From the NCBI RefSeq assembly GCF_900105725.1, contig NZ_FNLM01000036.1, positions 682,001 to 746,000 on the forward strand: DNA of 64,000 nucleotides, given 5' to 3'. Shown piece after piece: positions 1 to 7,535 of the stretch (positions are counted from its first letter, which is position 1; every line of letters starts with the position of its first letter). The notes beneath the pieces are model-generated. The model saw only the letters and a list, made by a program, of their open reading frames with translations. It was not told the DNA's origin and made no database searches. Made by a program: the position numbers and the translations under genes. Source of the stretch: Gordonia westfalica. GTDB lineage: Bacteria; Actinomycetota; Actinomycetes; Mycobacteriales; Mycobacteriaceae.

Positions 1-159
1 TGGACCGGACTGGTTTTCGCCGACGGCAAGCGCTGGCCGGTGGAGAAGAGCTGCTGGACCTCCGCGGCCGTCGTCCTGGCGGCCGACGCCGTGAGTCGCA
101 CCAGCGTCGCCAACGGCATCTTCCGCGACGTGCGGCAGCGGCTGGCCGTCGCGCCCTAG
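1..159 (+). CDS. C-terminal end of an unidentified protein (cut by window edge)
   Basis: An open frame runs in from the window edge to a TAG stop at 157-159 and gives the last 52 residues of a protein. The tail is Trp-rich (WTGLVFADGKRWPVEKSCW) with a helical stretch SAAVVLAADA after it, which could be the last helices of an alpha/alpha-barrel enzyme, but I cannot assign a family. The REP-like array starts 9 bases after the stop, so the gene ends its transcription unit here. Confidence 0.6.
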   Translation, partial: WTGLVFADGKRWPVEKSCWTSAAVVLAADAVSRTSVANGIFRDVRQRLAVAP

Positions 160-168
160 GCGGACCGT

Positions 169-359
169 CGCTCCCTGGAATGCGAGGAGCGCAAGCGTCC
201 CCGTCGCTCCCTGAGGTGCGAGGAGCGCAAGCGCCCGGGTCGCTCCCTGAGGTGCGAGGAGCGCAAGCGCCCGGGTCGCTCCCTGAGGTGCGAGGAGCGC
301 AAGCGTCCCCGTCGCTCCCTGAGGTGCGAGGAGCGCAAGCGTCCCCGTCGCTCCCTGAG
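169..359. repeat. 36-bp tandem REP-like array, interrupted by an IS110 element
   Basis: The motif CGCTCCCTG starts at 169, 205, 241, 277, 313 and 349, an exact 36-base period. Each unit reads CGCTCCCTGAGGTGCGAGGA, then GCGCAAGCG and a short variable linker. The sixth unit stops after CTGAG at 359, where the IS110 element begins, and the missing part resumes at 2066. Relatives occur at 24675-24912, 27916-28018, 31572-31638, 40132-40159 and 58476-58565, always between genes or at IS borders. There are no unique spacers, so this is not a CRISPR array. Open frames on both strands here arise only because 36 is a multiple of 3. Confidence 0.9.
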
Positions 360-630
360 CAGCCTATGAGGGTTGTGTCAATTGGGTCCTGTGGTGGGTG
401 TGGGCGTGGGGGTGTGTCCCGTCGGCCTGGGTGGCTGCGGGTGTGTGGCGGGGTTGAGGTTTGATCGGCCGGGGTCGATGCCGGGCGTGTGCTCTACCTA
501 GCGGGCAAACGGGTTGGTACCCAACAGCCTTCATTCGAGCTTGGTTCACGCCGGGCGGGGACTGCTCAGGCTCAGGGTCGGGTTTGTTCCCAAGGTGCGG
601 CGAGCTTGTCCCGGTCGCAAGGGGTGAGGG
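360..630 (-). ncRNA. candidate bridge/seek RNA region of the IS110 element
   Basis: This 270-base end has no convincing gene. In plus-strand coordinates CTCAGGG (571-577) is the reverse complement of the left target half plus core (CCCTG-AG). AGGTGCG (593-599) is identical to core plus right target half (AG-GTGCG). A hairpin GGG-TTTGTT-CCC (580-591) lies between them. This is the layout of a target-binding loop in IS110-family guide RNAs. GCTCTACCTAGCG (491-503) matches the predicted donor junction at 9 of 13 positions, and CAGCCT near 523 matches the other donor side. The segments are seen in the sequence; that an RNA is made is inferred, and its ends are unknown. Confidence 0.5.
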
Positions 631-1977
631 TCAGGCGGCGGTCCTTTCTGCGGGTCGGGTACGGCCGGCGGCGATGTCGGGGTTCCACGGGGTGGCGGTG
701 GTGATGACGACGAACAGTTGGCGGAGCAGTGCTGCGGCGATGGCTACCCGGGCTTGGTTGGGTTTGAGTGTGCTGGTTTCTCGGTTGGTCAGGTGTCGGT
801 AGCGGGTGGCGTAGACCTCGTTGTGGGTGAGTGCGGCGAACGCCGCTCGCCAGGCCGCGACTCGTAACAGTGGTCGGCCGCGGCCGCTGATGGTGGTGGT
901 GCCGCGGTAGGCGCCGGAGGAGTTTTCCCGGGGGCACAGGCCGGCGTGTTTGACTACCGCGCGTGCGGAATCGAAGCGGGCGAGGTTGCCTGTTTCGGCG
1001 AGGATCGCCGCGACCGACACTTTGGAGACGCCGGGGATGGAACCGGCCAACTCGTCCAGGCCGAGGTCGGTGAGGACGGCGAGCATGTGGGTTTCGGCGG
1101 TGTCGCATTGTGTGGCGGCGTGCTGGTAGTCGCCGAGGGCGTAGTGGGCCCGTTCCAGCGCCCCGGCCTCGATCGGTTGGTTACCAATGTCGAAGGCGGT
1201 GTCGATGATCGCGGTCAGGATGCGGTTGTTGATCCGGCGGGCACCCCAGTGGGGCAGTTCGGTGCGTACCCGTTCACGCAACTGGGTGGCGGCGTGGTCG
1301 CGGTCTCCCAGCGAGGTCACCGCGGTCGGGTCGCAGCCGCTCACGGCCATCGTGGCCAGCCAGGTCGCCGAGTCCAGCGGCCGGCGGGCGCAGTCGAGGG
1401 CGTGCGGCCAGGCACTGTCGAGCATGTCGCGGACTTGTTGGCGTGCTGCGCCTCGGCGGGTGAGTTGTTGAGCGCGGCGCACGCCGAGGTGACGGAGCCG
1501 GGTCCACTGTTCCTCGGCCGGCTCGGGCAGATAGATGTGGAGTTGAGTGGTCAATCGCGCGATCAGCAGAGCATCTTTGTCATCGGATTTGTCGTGGGTG
1601 AAGTCTTCGGTCTCACGAGCCCGCGCGACGGCGATCGGTTGGACACACACCACCGCCACGCCGACCGCAGCAGCAAGGTCGCGCACCGTTTTCCAGCGAT
1701 GCCCGGTCGGCTCACACGCGAGGACAATGCCGGCGAACCCGGCAGCGGTGGCATGGGTGCGGCTCCACTCGATCGCGGTGGCCAACTGCCGTGGCGCACA
1801 GTGAAAGGTTCTGCGTGCCACGATGCGGGAGTCGTGATCGGTGACAGCCACGACTTGTTTGTTCGCGGCCAGATCGATCGCGACGACCGCGTAGTCGCGC
1901 CGCACGATGCCACGGAATCGACTGATCCGATCGTTACGACGCTTGTCTCCTCGACTCAAACGACTAGCCTGAGACAT
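631..1977 (-). CDS. IS110-family DEDD transposase
   Basis: The 448-residue protein has the N-terminal RuvC-like DEDD domain (VVAIDLAANKQVVAV near the start, then CEPTGHRW and HDKSDDKDALLIARL) and the C-terminal transposase_20 domain (SIPGVSKVSVAAILAETG, HAGLCPRENSSG). It should recombine element ends with target DNA under guide-RNA control. Two ATGs are possible: one at 1983 lies directly on the Shine-Dalgarno AGGAGG, so the ATG at 1977, 6 bases after it, is preferred. The frame looks intact, so the element may be active. Confidence 0.9.
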   Translation of the reverse strand: MSQASRLSRGDKRRNDRISRFRGIVRRDYAVVAIDLAANKQVVAVTDHDSRIVARRTFHCAPRQLATAIEWSRTHATAAGFAGIVLACEPTGHRWKTVRDLAAAVGVAVVCVQPIAVARARETEDFTHDKSDDKDALLIARLTTQLHIYLPEPAEEQWTRLRHLGVRRAQQLTRRGAARQQVRDMLDSAWPHALDCARRPLDSATWLATMAVSGCDPTAVTSLGDRDHAATQLRERVRTELPHWGARRINNRILTAIIDTAFDIGNQPIEAGALERAHYALGDYQHAATQCDTAETHMLAVLTDLGLDELAGSIPGVSKVSVAAILAETGNLARFDSARAVVKHAGLCPRENSSGAYRGTTTISGRGRPLLRVAAWRAAFAALTHNEVYATRYRHLTNRETSTLKPNQARVAIAAALLRQLFVVITTATPWNPDIAAGRTRPAERTAA

Positions 1978-1978
1978 T

Positions 1979-2037
1979 GACATCCTCCTTTTGTGGTTGG
2001 GATAACCAAGCCCTTACGACCACAACAGGAGGATGTC
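1979..2037 (-). promoter_or_regulatory. hairpin enclosing the transposase ribosome binding site
   Basis: The arms 1979-1997 and 2019-2037 are 19 bases long and pair with one mismatch across a 21-base loop. The proximal arm contains the AGGAGG of the transposase. In a transcript entering from outside the element both arms would be present and the ribosome site would be masked. A promoter inside the loop or proximal arm would give an open message. This limits transposase made from read-through, as known for IS10 and IS50; its use here is inferred. Confidence 0.6.
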
Positions 2038-2065
2038 CCAGTTACCAGCCCTTCCAGCTATTACT

Positions 2066-2101
2066 AGGTGCGAGGAGCGCAAGCGACGAGCCTCGAAGGG
2101 C
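2066..2101. repeat. right-hand remainder of the REP-like unit split by IS110
   Basis: AGGTGCGAGGAGCGCAAGCG continues directly into ACGAGCCTCGAAGGGC. It completes the unit broken at 359 and adds the GAGCCTCGAAGGG tail that closes many copies of this family. Joined to 169-359 it restores a sixth unit. Confidence 0.85.
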
Positions 2102-2133
2102 AAACCCCTGGTCTCTGTGGCGCCCATCACCTA

Positions 2134-2148
2134 GACTGGTGTCCAGTC
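2134..2148. promoter_or_regulatory. short palindrome upstream of the LLM gene
   Basis: GACTGG-TGT-CCAGTC is a perfect 6-bp inverted repeat with a 3-base centre, 50 bases before the LLM start codon. It could be a regulator site in the promoter. No regulator gene is adjacent. Confidence 0.35.
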
Positions 2149-2198
2149 AACCGTCCGGTTCTGTCGAGGCGGTACGCAACGGCGCCCGGGGAGGCCTC

Positions 2199-3056
2199 AT
2201 GGATTTCGGAATCGTGCAGTTCACCAGCGATCGCGGCCTCAAGCCGCACATCCTGGCGCCGCTGATCGAGAATGCCGGCTTCGCGTCGTACTACGTTCCC
2301 GAGCACGGGCACATCCCCACCCGTCGCGACGCCGCGCACCCGCAGACCGGTGACGAGACCCTGCCCGACGACCGGTACATGCGCACCCTCGACCCGTGGA
2401 CGTCGCTCTCCGCCGCGGCCGCCGTCACCGAACGCATCCGCTTGGCGACCGCTGTGGCGCTGCCGGTGCAGTCCGACCCGATCACGCTGGCCAAGACCAT
2501 CGCCACCCTCGATCACATCTCCGACGGTCGGGTGACTCTCGGCGTCGGCTTCGGGTGGAACCTGGACGAGCTCTCCGATCACAACGTGCCGCCGAAGCGG
2601 CGTCGGACCATGCTGCGCGAATACCTCGAGGCGATGCGGGCCCTGTGGACGCAGGAAGAGGCCGAGTACAGCGGCGAGTTCGTGAACTTCGGACCGAGCT
2701 GGGCCTGGCCCAAGTCGACGCAGGCGCACATCCCCGTGCAGGTCGGTGCGGCCGGCAACGAGAAGAACTTCAAGTGGATCGCCCGCAGCGCCGACGGCTG
2801 GATCACCACGCCGGGCGAAGAGGACATCGAGGGCTCCGTCGCACTGCTCAAGCAGATCTGGTCCGACGCCGGTCGCGAAGGTCAGCCCGACATCGTCGTC
2901 CTCGACTTCAAGCCGGTCGCGGAGAAGCTGGAGAAGTGGCGCGAGCTCGGTGTCACCACCGTGCTGTACGGCCTTCCCGACGACTCCGTGGAACGTGCCA
3001 CCGGGTACCTCGCCAAGCTGTCCGGGAAGCTGGGTCTCGTCCCGGCGGCAGTTTAG
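2199..3056 (+). CDS. LLM-class F420-dependent oxidoreductase
   Basis: A 285-residue TIM-barrel protein of the luciferase-like monooxygenase superfamily, probably using coenzyme F420. It starts MDFGIVQFTSDRG, has the family core RVTLGVGFGWNLDEL and the cofactor-side HIPVQVGAAGNE. The ATG at 2199 follows GGGGAGG at a good distance; the open frame upstream belongs to the IS border and has no ribosome site. The gene stands alone between the IS110 element and a strong terminator. The substrate cannot be told from sequence. Confidence 0.85.
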   Translation: MDFGIVQFTSDRGLKPHILAPLIENAGFASYYVPEHGHIPTRRDAAHPQTGDETLPDDRYMRTLDPWTSLSAAAAVTERIRLATAVALPVQSDPITLAKTIATLDHISDGRVTLGVGFGWNLDELSDHNVPPKRRRTMLREYLEAMRALWTQEEAEYSGEFVNFGPSWAWPKSTQAHIPVQVGAAGNEKNFKWIARSADGWITTPGEEDIEGSVALLKQIWSDAGREGQPDIVVLDFKPVAEKLEKWRELGVTTVLYGLPDDSVERATGYLAKLSGKLGLVPAAV

Positions 3057-3268
3057 CTGTTTCGACCCGCCAGGTCGGGTACGGGGTAGCGCGGAAGTTC
3101 GCTGGTGCGGAGTCGGGGTCGGGTCAACAGCGTGCGCCGGCCCGGCATGAGTGTTCCGCGGAACACTCGTCACACGTTGAGCTGCGGAATCGTCGGTGGC
3201 GCCGCGTTCCTCGAAGGCCTGATCACCGAACCATTCGGCAGGTGGCTGCGGCCTGACGTCCGGCACAT

Positions 3269-3328
3269 CCACCCTTTTTCGGCGAACCCACCACCTTCGG
3301 GGGTGGTGGGTTTGCCGAAAAAGGGTGG
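3269..3328. terminator. strong bidirectional hairpin terminator
   Basis: Arms 3269-3295 and 3302-3328 form a 27-bp stem with one G-T type mismatch and a 6-base loop TTCGGG. A TTTTTC run in one arm and GAAAAAG in the other let it work in both directions. It lies between the LLM gene and the convergent TetR gene. The rest of 3057-3482 shows no gene. Confidence 0.8.
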
Positions 3329-3482
3329 GGCTGTGGCTATTTGGCTGTCAGCTCGATGATCGGGAGCTGCCGGTCGGTCTTTGTCGGTAGCCACCGAACC
3401 GTGGATCGGCGCCGATCTGTTTCCACGCGGACTCGCCGACGGCGGCCCCAACGTCCCGGGGTCAGTAGATCTAGAGGCCCCT

Positions 3483-3605
3483 GCTGGTTGAGTGAGTAGG
3501 CGAGGAGCCTGCGACGAGTCGTATCGAAACCAGTCGCCGTACAGTTCGGTGGTGCGGGTTTCGATACGGTCCTCGGTCCGCCGTCTCGGACCTATTCAAC
3601 CAGCG
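3483..3605. repeat. second REP-like family, inverted pair
   Basis: The left arm starts GCTGGTTGAGTGAGTAGGCG and ends GTATCGAAACC. The right arm is its inverted relative, starting GGTTTCGATACGG (3557) and ending TATTCAACCAGC (3605). This is a different family from the CTCCCTGAGGTGCGAGG repeats. It overlaps the stop and last few codons of the TetR gene, whose C-terminus therefore ends in repeat-derived residues. Confidence 0.7.
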
Positions 3606-4228
3606 GTTGATGTGCCGGTTTCGATTCCGCTGGCGGGGTCGGTGCGCAGGCCGGGCATCACGAACCGGTCGAGGTGGCGCCGGACCTGCGTGGCGTCGTC
3701 GATGTCGATGGTCTCGCCCGGTGACGTGCCGAGGCTGATCAGCACGCGCGCAACCCATTCCGCGGCCTCGTGGAGGTCGTGTCCGGGATGGATCTCGCCG
3801 CGTCGGGCGGCTGCCTCGACGTAGGGGTACCAGAAACCGGCGAGGTCGGGGACGAGCTTCACGACGCCGACGCCGGCGCATTCGGCGAACTCCGTCGGCT
3901 CCTCGGTGCGCAGCCGCATCAGGAGGGTTCCGGGGTCGTCGTAGGCGCCGCGCCCGATCCGCACGCCGGCGGTGAGCTGGCCGGCGAGGTCGTCGAGGTC
4001 GTCGAGCGCCGCCCGGGCGTCTCGCCAGAACGATTCGGTGAGCCGGACGATGGTCGCCCCGACCATGGACGGTTTGTCCGGATAGTGCCGGTAGAGCCAT
4101 GCGCGCGACACCCCTGCCGACTCGGCGACCTGCTGCATCGTGGTCGCGCGAATGCCCTTCTCGGCCAGCAGTTTCTCGGTGGCGTCGAGCAACCGGTCGT
4201 GGACCGACGGGGTGGTTGTCTCGGTCAC
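3596..4228 (-). CDS. TetR-family regulator of the adjacent monooxygenase operon
   Basis: A 210-residue one-component repressor. The N-terminal helix-turn-helix is clear (LLAEKGIRATTMQQVAESAG then VSRAWLYRHYPDKPSM, about residues 20-60), followed by a helical ligand domain. I take the GTG at 4228 (VTETTTPSVHDRLL), with AGGAGA five to six bases before it, instead of an upstream start that would add 41 unlikely residues. It is transcribed away from the flavin monooxygenase operon, and the 185-base gap holds two matching inverted repeats that are its likely operators. Confidence 0.88.
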   Translation of the reverse strand: MTETTTPSVHDRLLDATEKLLAEKGIRATTMQQVAESAGVSRAWLYRHYPDKPSMVGATIVRLTESFWRDARAALDDLDDLAGQLTAGVRIGRGAYDDPGTLLMRLRTEEPTEFAECAGVGVVKLVPDLAGFWYPYVEAAARRGEIHPGHDLHEAAEWVARVLISLGTSPGETIDIDDATQVRRHLDRFVMPGLRTDPASGIETGTSTAG

Positions 4229-4299
4229 GGGTTCTCCTGCGTCGCTCGTCGTCTGGGGTGCCTGTCTGTCATGCGTGCTCCGGCGAAGACTAACAAGAC

Positions 4300-4329
4300 C
4301 GTAGACAGTTCGCGGAATCTGTGTACACG
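4300..4329. promoter_or_regulatory. operator-like inverted repeat 1 (TetR site)
   Basis: CGTAGACAG, a 10-base spacer and CTGTGTACACG form an imperfect inverted repeat of the same type and spacing as the perfect one at 4341-4372. The two sit 11 bases apart in the divergent promoter region. Confidence 0.6.
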
Positions 4330-4340
4330 GCCCCGGCCAT

Positions 4341-4372
4341 CGTGTAGACACTAACCAGATTGTGTCTACACG
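4341..4372. promoter_or_regulatory. operator-like inverted repeat 2 (TetR site)
   Basis: CGTGTAGACAC and GTGTCTACACG are perfect 11-bp arms with a 10-base spacer. The site lies 42 bases before the monooxygenase start and 113 bases before the TetR start, well placed to repress both directions. Confidence 0.75.
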
Positions 4373-4413
4373 CGATGTTTGATCATCACTGAGGTTTGTC
4401 CAGAGGGGGCAGC

Positions 4414-5799
4414 GTGCGTTTACCGACCACCGCGATCATCGGCGCCGGGATCAGCGGTCTGACCGCAGGCAAGATGCTCACCGACTACGGCGTCCCGTAC
4501 ACCTGCTTCGAGAGCTCCGACCGCATCGGCGGCAACTGGGCGTTCGGCAATCCGAACGGTCACAGCAGCGCGTACCGGTCGCTGCACATCGACACCTCGA
4601 AACACCAGTTGTCGTTCCGGGACTTCCCGATGCCCGACGACTACCCCGACTTTCCCCATCACACGCAGATCAAGGCGTACCTCGACGCCTACGCGGAGGC
4701 CTTCGATCTCACCTCGTCGATCGAGTTCACCAACGGCGTGGAGCATGCACGACGACTCGACGGCGGTGGCTGGGAGCTGGAGACCCAGCACGGCGAACAA
4801 CGCCGCTTCGATCTCCTCGTCGTCGCCAACGGTCATCACTGGGATCCGCGTTTCCCGAACTTCCCGGGCGAGTTCGACGGTATCGAGATGCATGCGCACC
4901 ACTACATCGATCCGCGCACGCCACATGACTTCTCGGGTAAGCGCATTCTCGTCGTCGGTCTGGGGAACAGTGCGGCCGACATCGCCGTCGAGTTGTCGTC
5001 GAAGGCTCTCGACAACAAGCTGACGCTGTCGACGCGTTCCGGTGCCTGGATCGTGCCGAAGTACTTCGGCGGGAAGCCCGCGGACAAGTACTACAAGACC
5101 TCACCCCACATCCCGATGTCGTGGCAGCGGAAGTTCGTCCAGATCATGCAGCCGGTCACGGCCGGCCGTCCCGAGGACTACGGTCTGCCGACGCCGAATC
5201 ACAAGTTCTTCGAGGCACATCCGACGCAGTCGGTGGAACTGCCGTTGCGACTCGGCTCCGGCGATGTCATCGCGAAACCGAACGTCAGCCGACTCGACGG
5301 TTCGACGGTCCACTTCGACGACGGCAGCTCCGACGACTTCGACATCATCATCTACGCAACGGGATACAACATCACCTTCCCGTTCTTCGATCCCGACTTC
5401 ATCAGCGCGCCGGACAACCGCATCGACCTGTACAAGCGGATGTTCTACCCGGGCATCGACGATCTCGTGTTCGCCGGCTTCGCACAGGCGGTCCCGACGT
5501 TGTTCCCGTTCGTCGAATGCCAGGCCCGCCTGATCGGTGCGTACGCCACCGGTCATTACCGGCCGCCATCGATCGCGGAGATGCGGGACACGATCGCTGC
5601 GGACACGCAGTTCTTCACCGGTCACATGGTGCAGAGCGCGCGGCACACGCAGCAGCTCGACCACTACCTCTACGAACACAACATGCGTACCAAGGAGATT
5701 CCCGACGGCCGGCGCCGTGCGCAGGCGCAGGGGCCGATGACCTGGCCGGGCGTGGCAGAGACAGTCCCGGCCGCAACCACCTCGGAGGCCACCGCATGA
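4414..5799 (+). CDS. FAD/NADPH flavin-containing monooxygenase (FMO/BVMO type)
   Basis: A 461-residue class B flavoprotein monooxygenase. It has the FAD dinucleotide fold (IIGAGISGL, residues 9-16), the signature stretch FPGEFDGIEMHAHHY, the NADPH fold VGLGNSAADIA and the late FMO motif YATGYN. It should insert oxygen into a ketone or hydroxylate a heteroatom. GTG at 4414 after AGAGGGGG is preferred to a TTG 18 bases upstream. The downstream hydrolase and SDR overlap, so the operon looks made for alcohol-to-ketone oxidation, ester formation and ester hydrolysis. Confidence 0.88.
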   Translation: MRLPTTAIIGAGISGLTAGKMLTDYGVPYTCFESSDRIGGNWAFGNPNGHSSAYRSLHIDTSKHQLSFRDFPMPDDYPDFPHHTQIKAYLDAYAEAFDLTSSIEFTNGVEHARRLDGGGWELETQHGEQRRFDLLVVANGHHWDPRFPNFPGEFDGIEMHAHHYIDPRTPHDFSGKRILVVGLGNSAADIAVELSSKALDNKLTLSTRSGAWIVPKYFGGKPADKYYKTSPHIPMSWQRKFVQIMQPVTAGRPEDYGLPTPNHKFFEAHPTQSVELPLRLGSGDVIAKPNVSRLDGSTVHFDDGSSDDFDIIIYATGYNITFPFFDPDFISAPDNRIDLYKRMFYPGIDDLVFAGFAQAVPTLFPFVECQARLIGAYATGHYRPPSIAEMRDTIAADTQFFTGHMVQSARHTQQLDHYLYEHNMRTKEIPDGRRRAQAQGPMTWPGVAETVPAATTSEATA

Positions 5800-6737
5800 C
5801 CACACCGTCCGGAGCGCAGACCGTCCGTTTCCCGTCGGCGGGCACCGAATGCGACGCCTGGTTCTTCGCCGGTTCGTCGAGCTCGCCTTTCGAGATCGAC
5901 GGCAAACGCCCCGTCGTCGTGATGGCGCACGGATTCGCGGGCACCAAGGATTCGGGTCTCGCACCGTTCGCGCAGCGATTCTCGGAGGCGGGTCTCGCGG
6001 TCTTCGCCTTCGACTACCGCGGTTTCGGACTCTCTGGTGGGCAACCGCGACAGCAGATCTCGCTGGAGCGCCAGGCCGACGACTACCGGGCGGCGATCGT
6101 GGCCGCCAAGCAGCAACCCGGCGTCGATCCGGATCGGGTGATCCTCTGGGGCGTTTCGCAATCGGGCGGCCACGCGCTGACGGTCGCGGGCGGCCGTACC
6201 GACATCGCGGCGGTGATCTCGGTGATCCCACTCGTCAACGGGCTGGCGGCCGGTCGCGTCGCCTACAACCAGGTCGGGGGTGCGGCCATCGCGCGTTCCA
6301 CCGCGTCGGCGGTGGCGAGTGCGGTGTCGTCGAAGCTGGGGCGCGGCCCGAAGATGATGCGGGTCGTCGGCAAGCCCGGGGACCGTGATGCGGCACTGAC
6401 CGCTCCCGGGTTCCTGGAGAGCTACCTGGCGATCGCCGGACCATCGTGGCGCAACGAGGTCGATGCGTCGGTGGGTCTGGAGATCGGCGGGTTCCGGGCA
6501 GACAAACATGTCCACGAGCTCGACGCCCCGGTGCTCGTCCAGATCGCCGACTACGACTCGGCCGCACCTCCTCACGCCGCGGCGAAGGCGGCGTTCAAGG
6601 CACGCGCCGAGGTGCGGCACTACCCGTGCGATCACTTCGACGTCTTCGAGGGCAACGATTGGTTCGAACCGTGTGTGGGCCATGCGATCTCGTTCCTCAA
6701 CCGCAAGCTCGCCGCCGAGGCGGTGAGCGCTCGGTGA
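5796..6737 (+). CDS. alpha/beta hydrolase
   Basis: A 313-residue alpha/beta hydrolase, overlapping the monooxygenase stop by ATGA. The oxyanion-side HGFAGTKDS lies near residue 45. The nucleophile elbow is GVSQSGG around residues 119-125, so the usual GxSxG is GxSxS. An acid (IADYDSAAP) and a histidine (CDHFDVFEG) follow. Its place after a possible Baeyer-Villiger enzyme suggests ester or lactone hydrolysis, but the substrate is inferred from context only. Confidence 0.82.
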   Translation: MTTPSGAQTVRFPSAGTECDAWFFAGSSSSPFEIDGKRPVVVMAHGFAGTKDSGLAPFAQRFSEAGLAVFAFDYRGFGLSGGQPRQQISLERQADDYRAAIVAAKQQPGVDPDRVILWGVSQSGGHALTVAGGRTDIAAVISVIPLVNGLAAGRVAYNQVGGAAIARSTASAVASAVSSKLGRGPKMMRVVGKPGDRDAALTAPGFLESYLAIAGPSWRNEVDASVGLEIGGFRADKHVHELDAPVLVQIADYDSAAPPHAAAKAAFKARAEVRHYPCDHFDVFEGNDWFEPCVGHAISFLNRKLAAEAVSAR

Positions 6738-7501
6738 AGCGCGCGATCGTCATCGGCGGGGCGTCGGGAATCGGGCTCGCGACGGTCGACGCGCTGTCGG
6801 CCGAAGGAGTGGAGGTCGTCGTCGCCGATGTCGACGTCGACCGTGCCGAGAAGGTCGCGGCCGAGCGGGGTGACACGGTCCGCGCATTGCGGGTCGATGT
6901 CACCGACGAGGAGTCGGTGATCGCGGCGTTCGACGCGGTGGGGGAATTCGACACCGTGGTGAACTGTGCCGGACTGTCCGATCCGGGCGCCCTGACCGAA
7001 CTCGAGTTGAGCGCCTGGCGTCACACCGTCGACGTCTGCCTCACCGGTACGTTCCTGGTGATCAAACACGCCGGCCGTCGGATCGCCGACGGTGGTTCGA
7101 TCACTTGCATCGCATCACTCAACGGGCGGCAACCGGGCGCCGGGATGGGTTCGTACTGCGCGTCGAAGGCGGGTGTGCTGATGCTCGTCGAGGTCGCCGC
7201 GATGGAGTTGGCGGAGCGCAGGATTCGGGTCAATGCGGTGTCGCCGGGCCTGGTCGAGACCCCGCTGACCGAGGGCATCGGATTCGTTCCGGGTCTCACC
7301 GACGAGTACATCGAGAACACCCCGCTCGGACGCAGCGGCGAACCCGCCGAGATCGCCGATACCATCGTCTTTCTCGCTTCCGACAAGGCGCGGTGGATCA
7401 CCGGCGCGGCCTTCGACGTGAACGGTGGCGCCCACCTCAAGCGATATCCCGACGTCCTCGGAAAAGCGCGGGCGATGCTGGACGCTGCGCTCCCTGATTA
7501 G
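6734..7501 (+). CDS. short-chain dehydrogenase/reductase
   Basis: A 255-residue classical SDR. The cofactor loop is GGASGIG (about residues 8-14), an acidic DVDVD end of beta-2 favours NAD(H), NCAG lies near residue 77, and the active site YCASK is present. The GTG start overlaps the hydrolase stop (GTGA), so the three genes form one coupled operon. It probably oxidises an alcohol before, or a product after, the monooxygenase step. Confidence 0.87.
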   Translation: MKRAIVIGGASGIGLATVDALSAEGVEVVVADVDVDRAEKVAAERGDTVRALRVDVTDEESVIAAFDAVGEFDTVVNCAGLSDPGALTELELSAWRHTVDVCLTGTFLVIKHAGRRIADGGSITCIASLNGRQPGAGMGSYCASKAGVLMLVEVAAMELAERRIRVNAVSPGLVETPLTEGIGFVPGLTDEYIENTPLGRSGEPAEIADTIVFLASDKARWITGAAFDVNGGAHLKRYPDVLGKARAMLDAALPD

Positions 7502-7535
7502 CGAGCTCAGCCTCCACCCACCCATGTGCTCCGCT

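Larger units (their letters stand above)
360..2065 (-). mobile_element. IS110-family insertion sequence inserted in a REP-like repeat
   Basis: The element carries one DEDD transposase on the minus strand. The repeat unit is cut between CCCTGAG (353-359) and AGGTGCG (2066-2072); the uninterrupted unit reads CCCTGAGGTGCG. Hence AG (CT on the transposase strand) is present at both borders and is the crossover core. There is no conventional target duplication or terminal inverted repeat, as expected for IS110/IS1111. About 83 bp lie upstream of the transposase and about 270 bp downstream, the arrangement known for IS1111-group elements, whose guide RNA is encoded downstream of tnp. Confidence 0.85.

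Noticed and set aside
169..359. Possible CRISPR array
   Set aside because: Units are contiguous direct repeats with only short variant linkers; there are no unique spacers and no cas genes nearby.
156..464. Open frames on both strands with repeated peptides (RSSHLRERRGRL type and RGAQASPSLPEV type)
   Set aside because: They are translations of the 36-bp repeat array; the period is a multiple of 3, so no stops arise. No ribosome site or domain.
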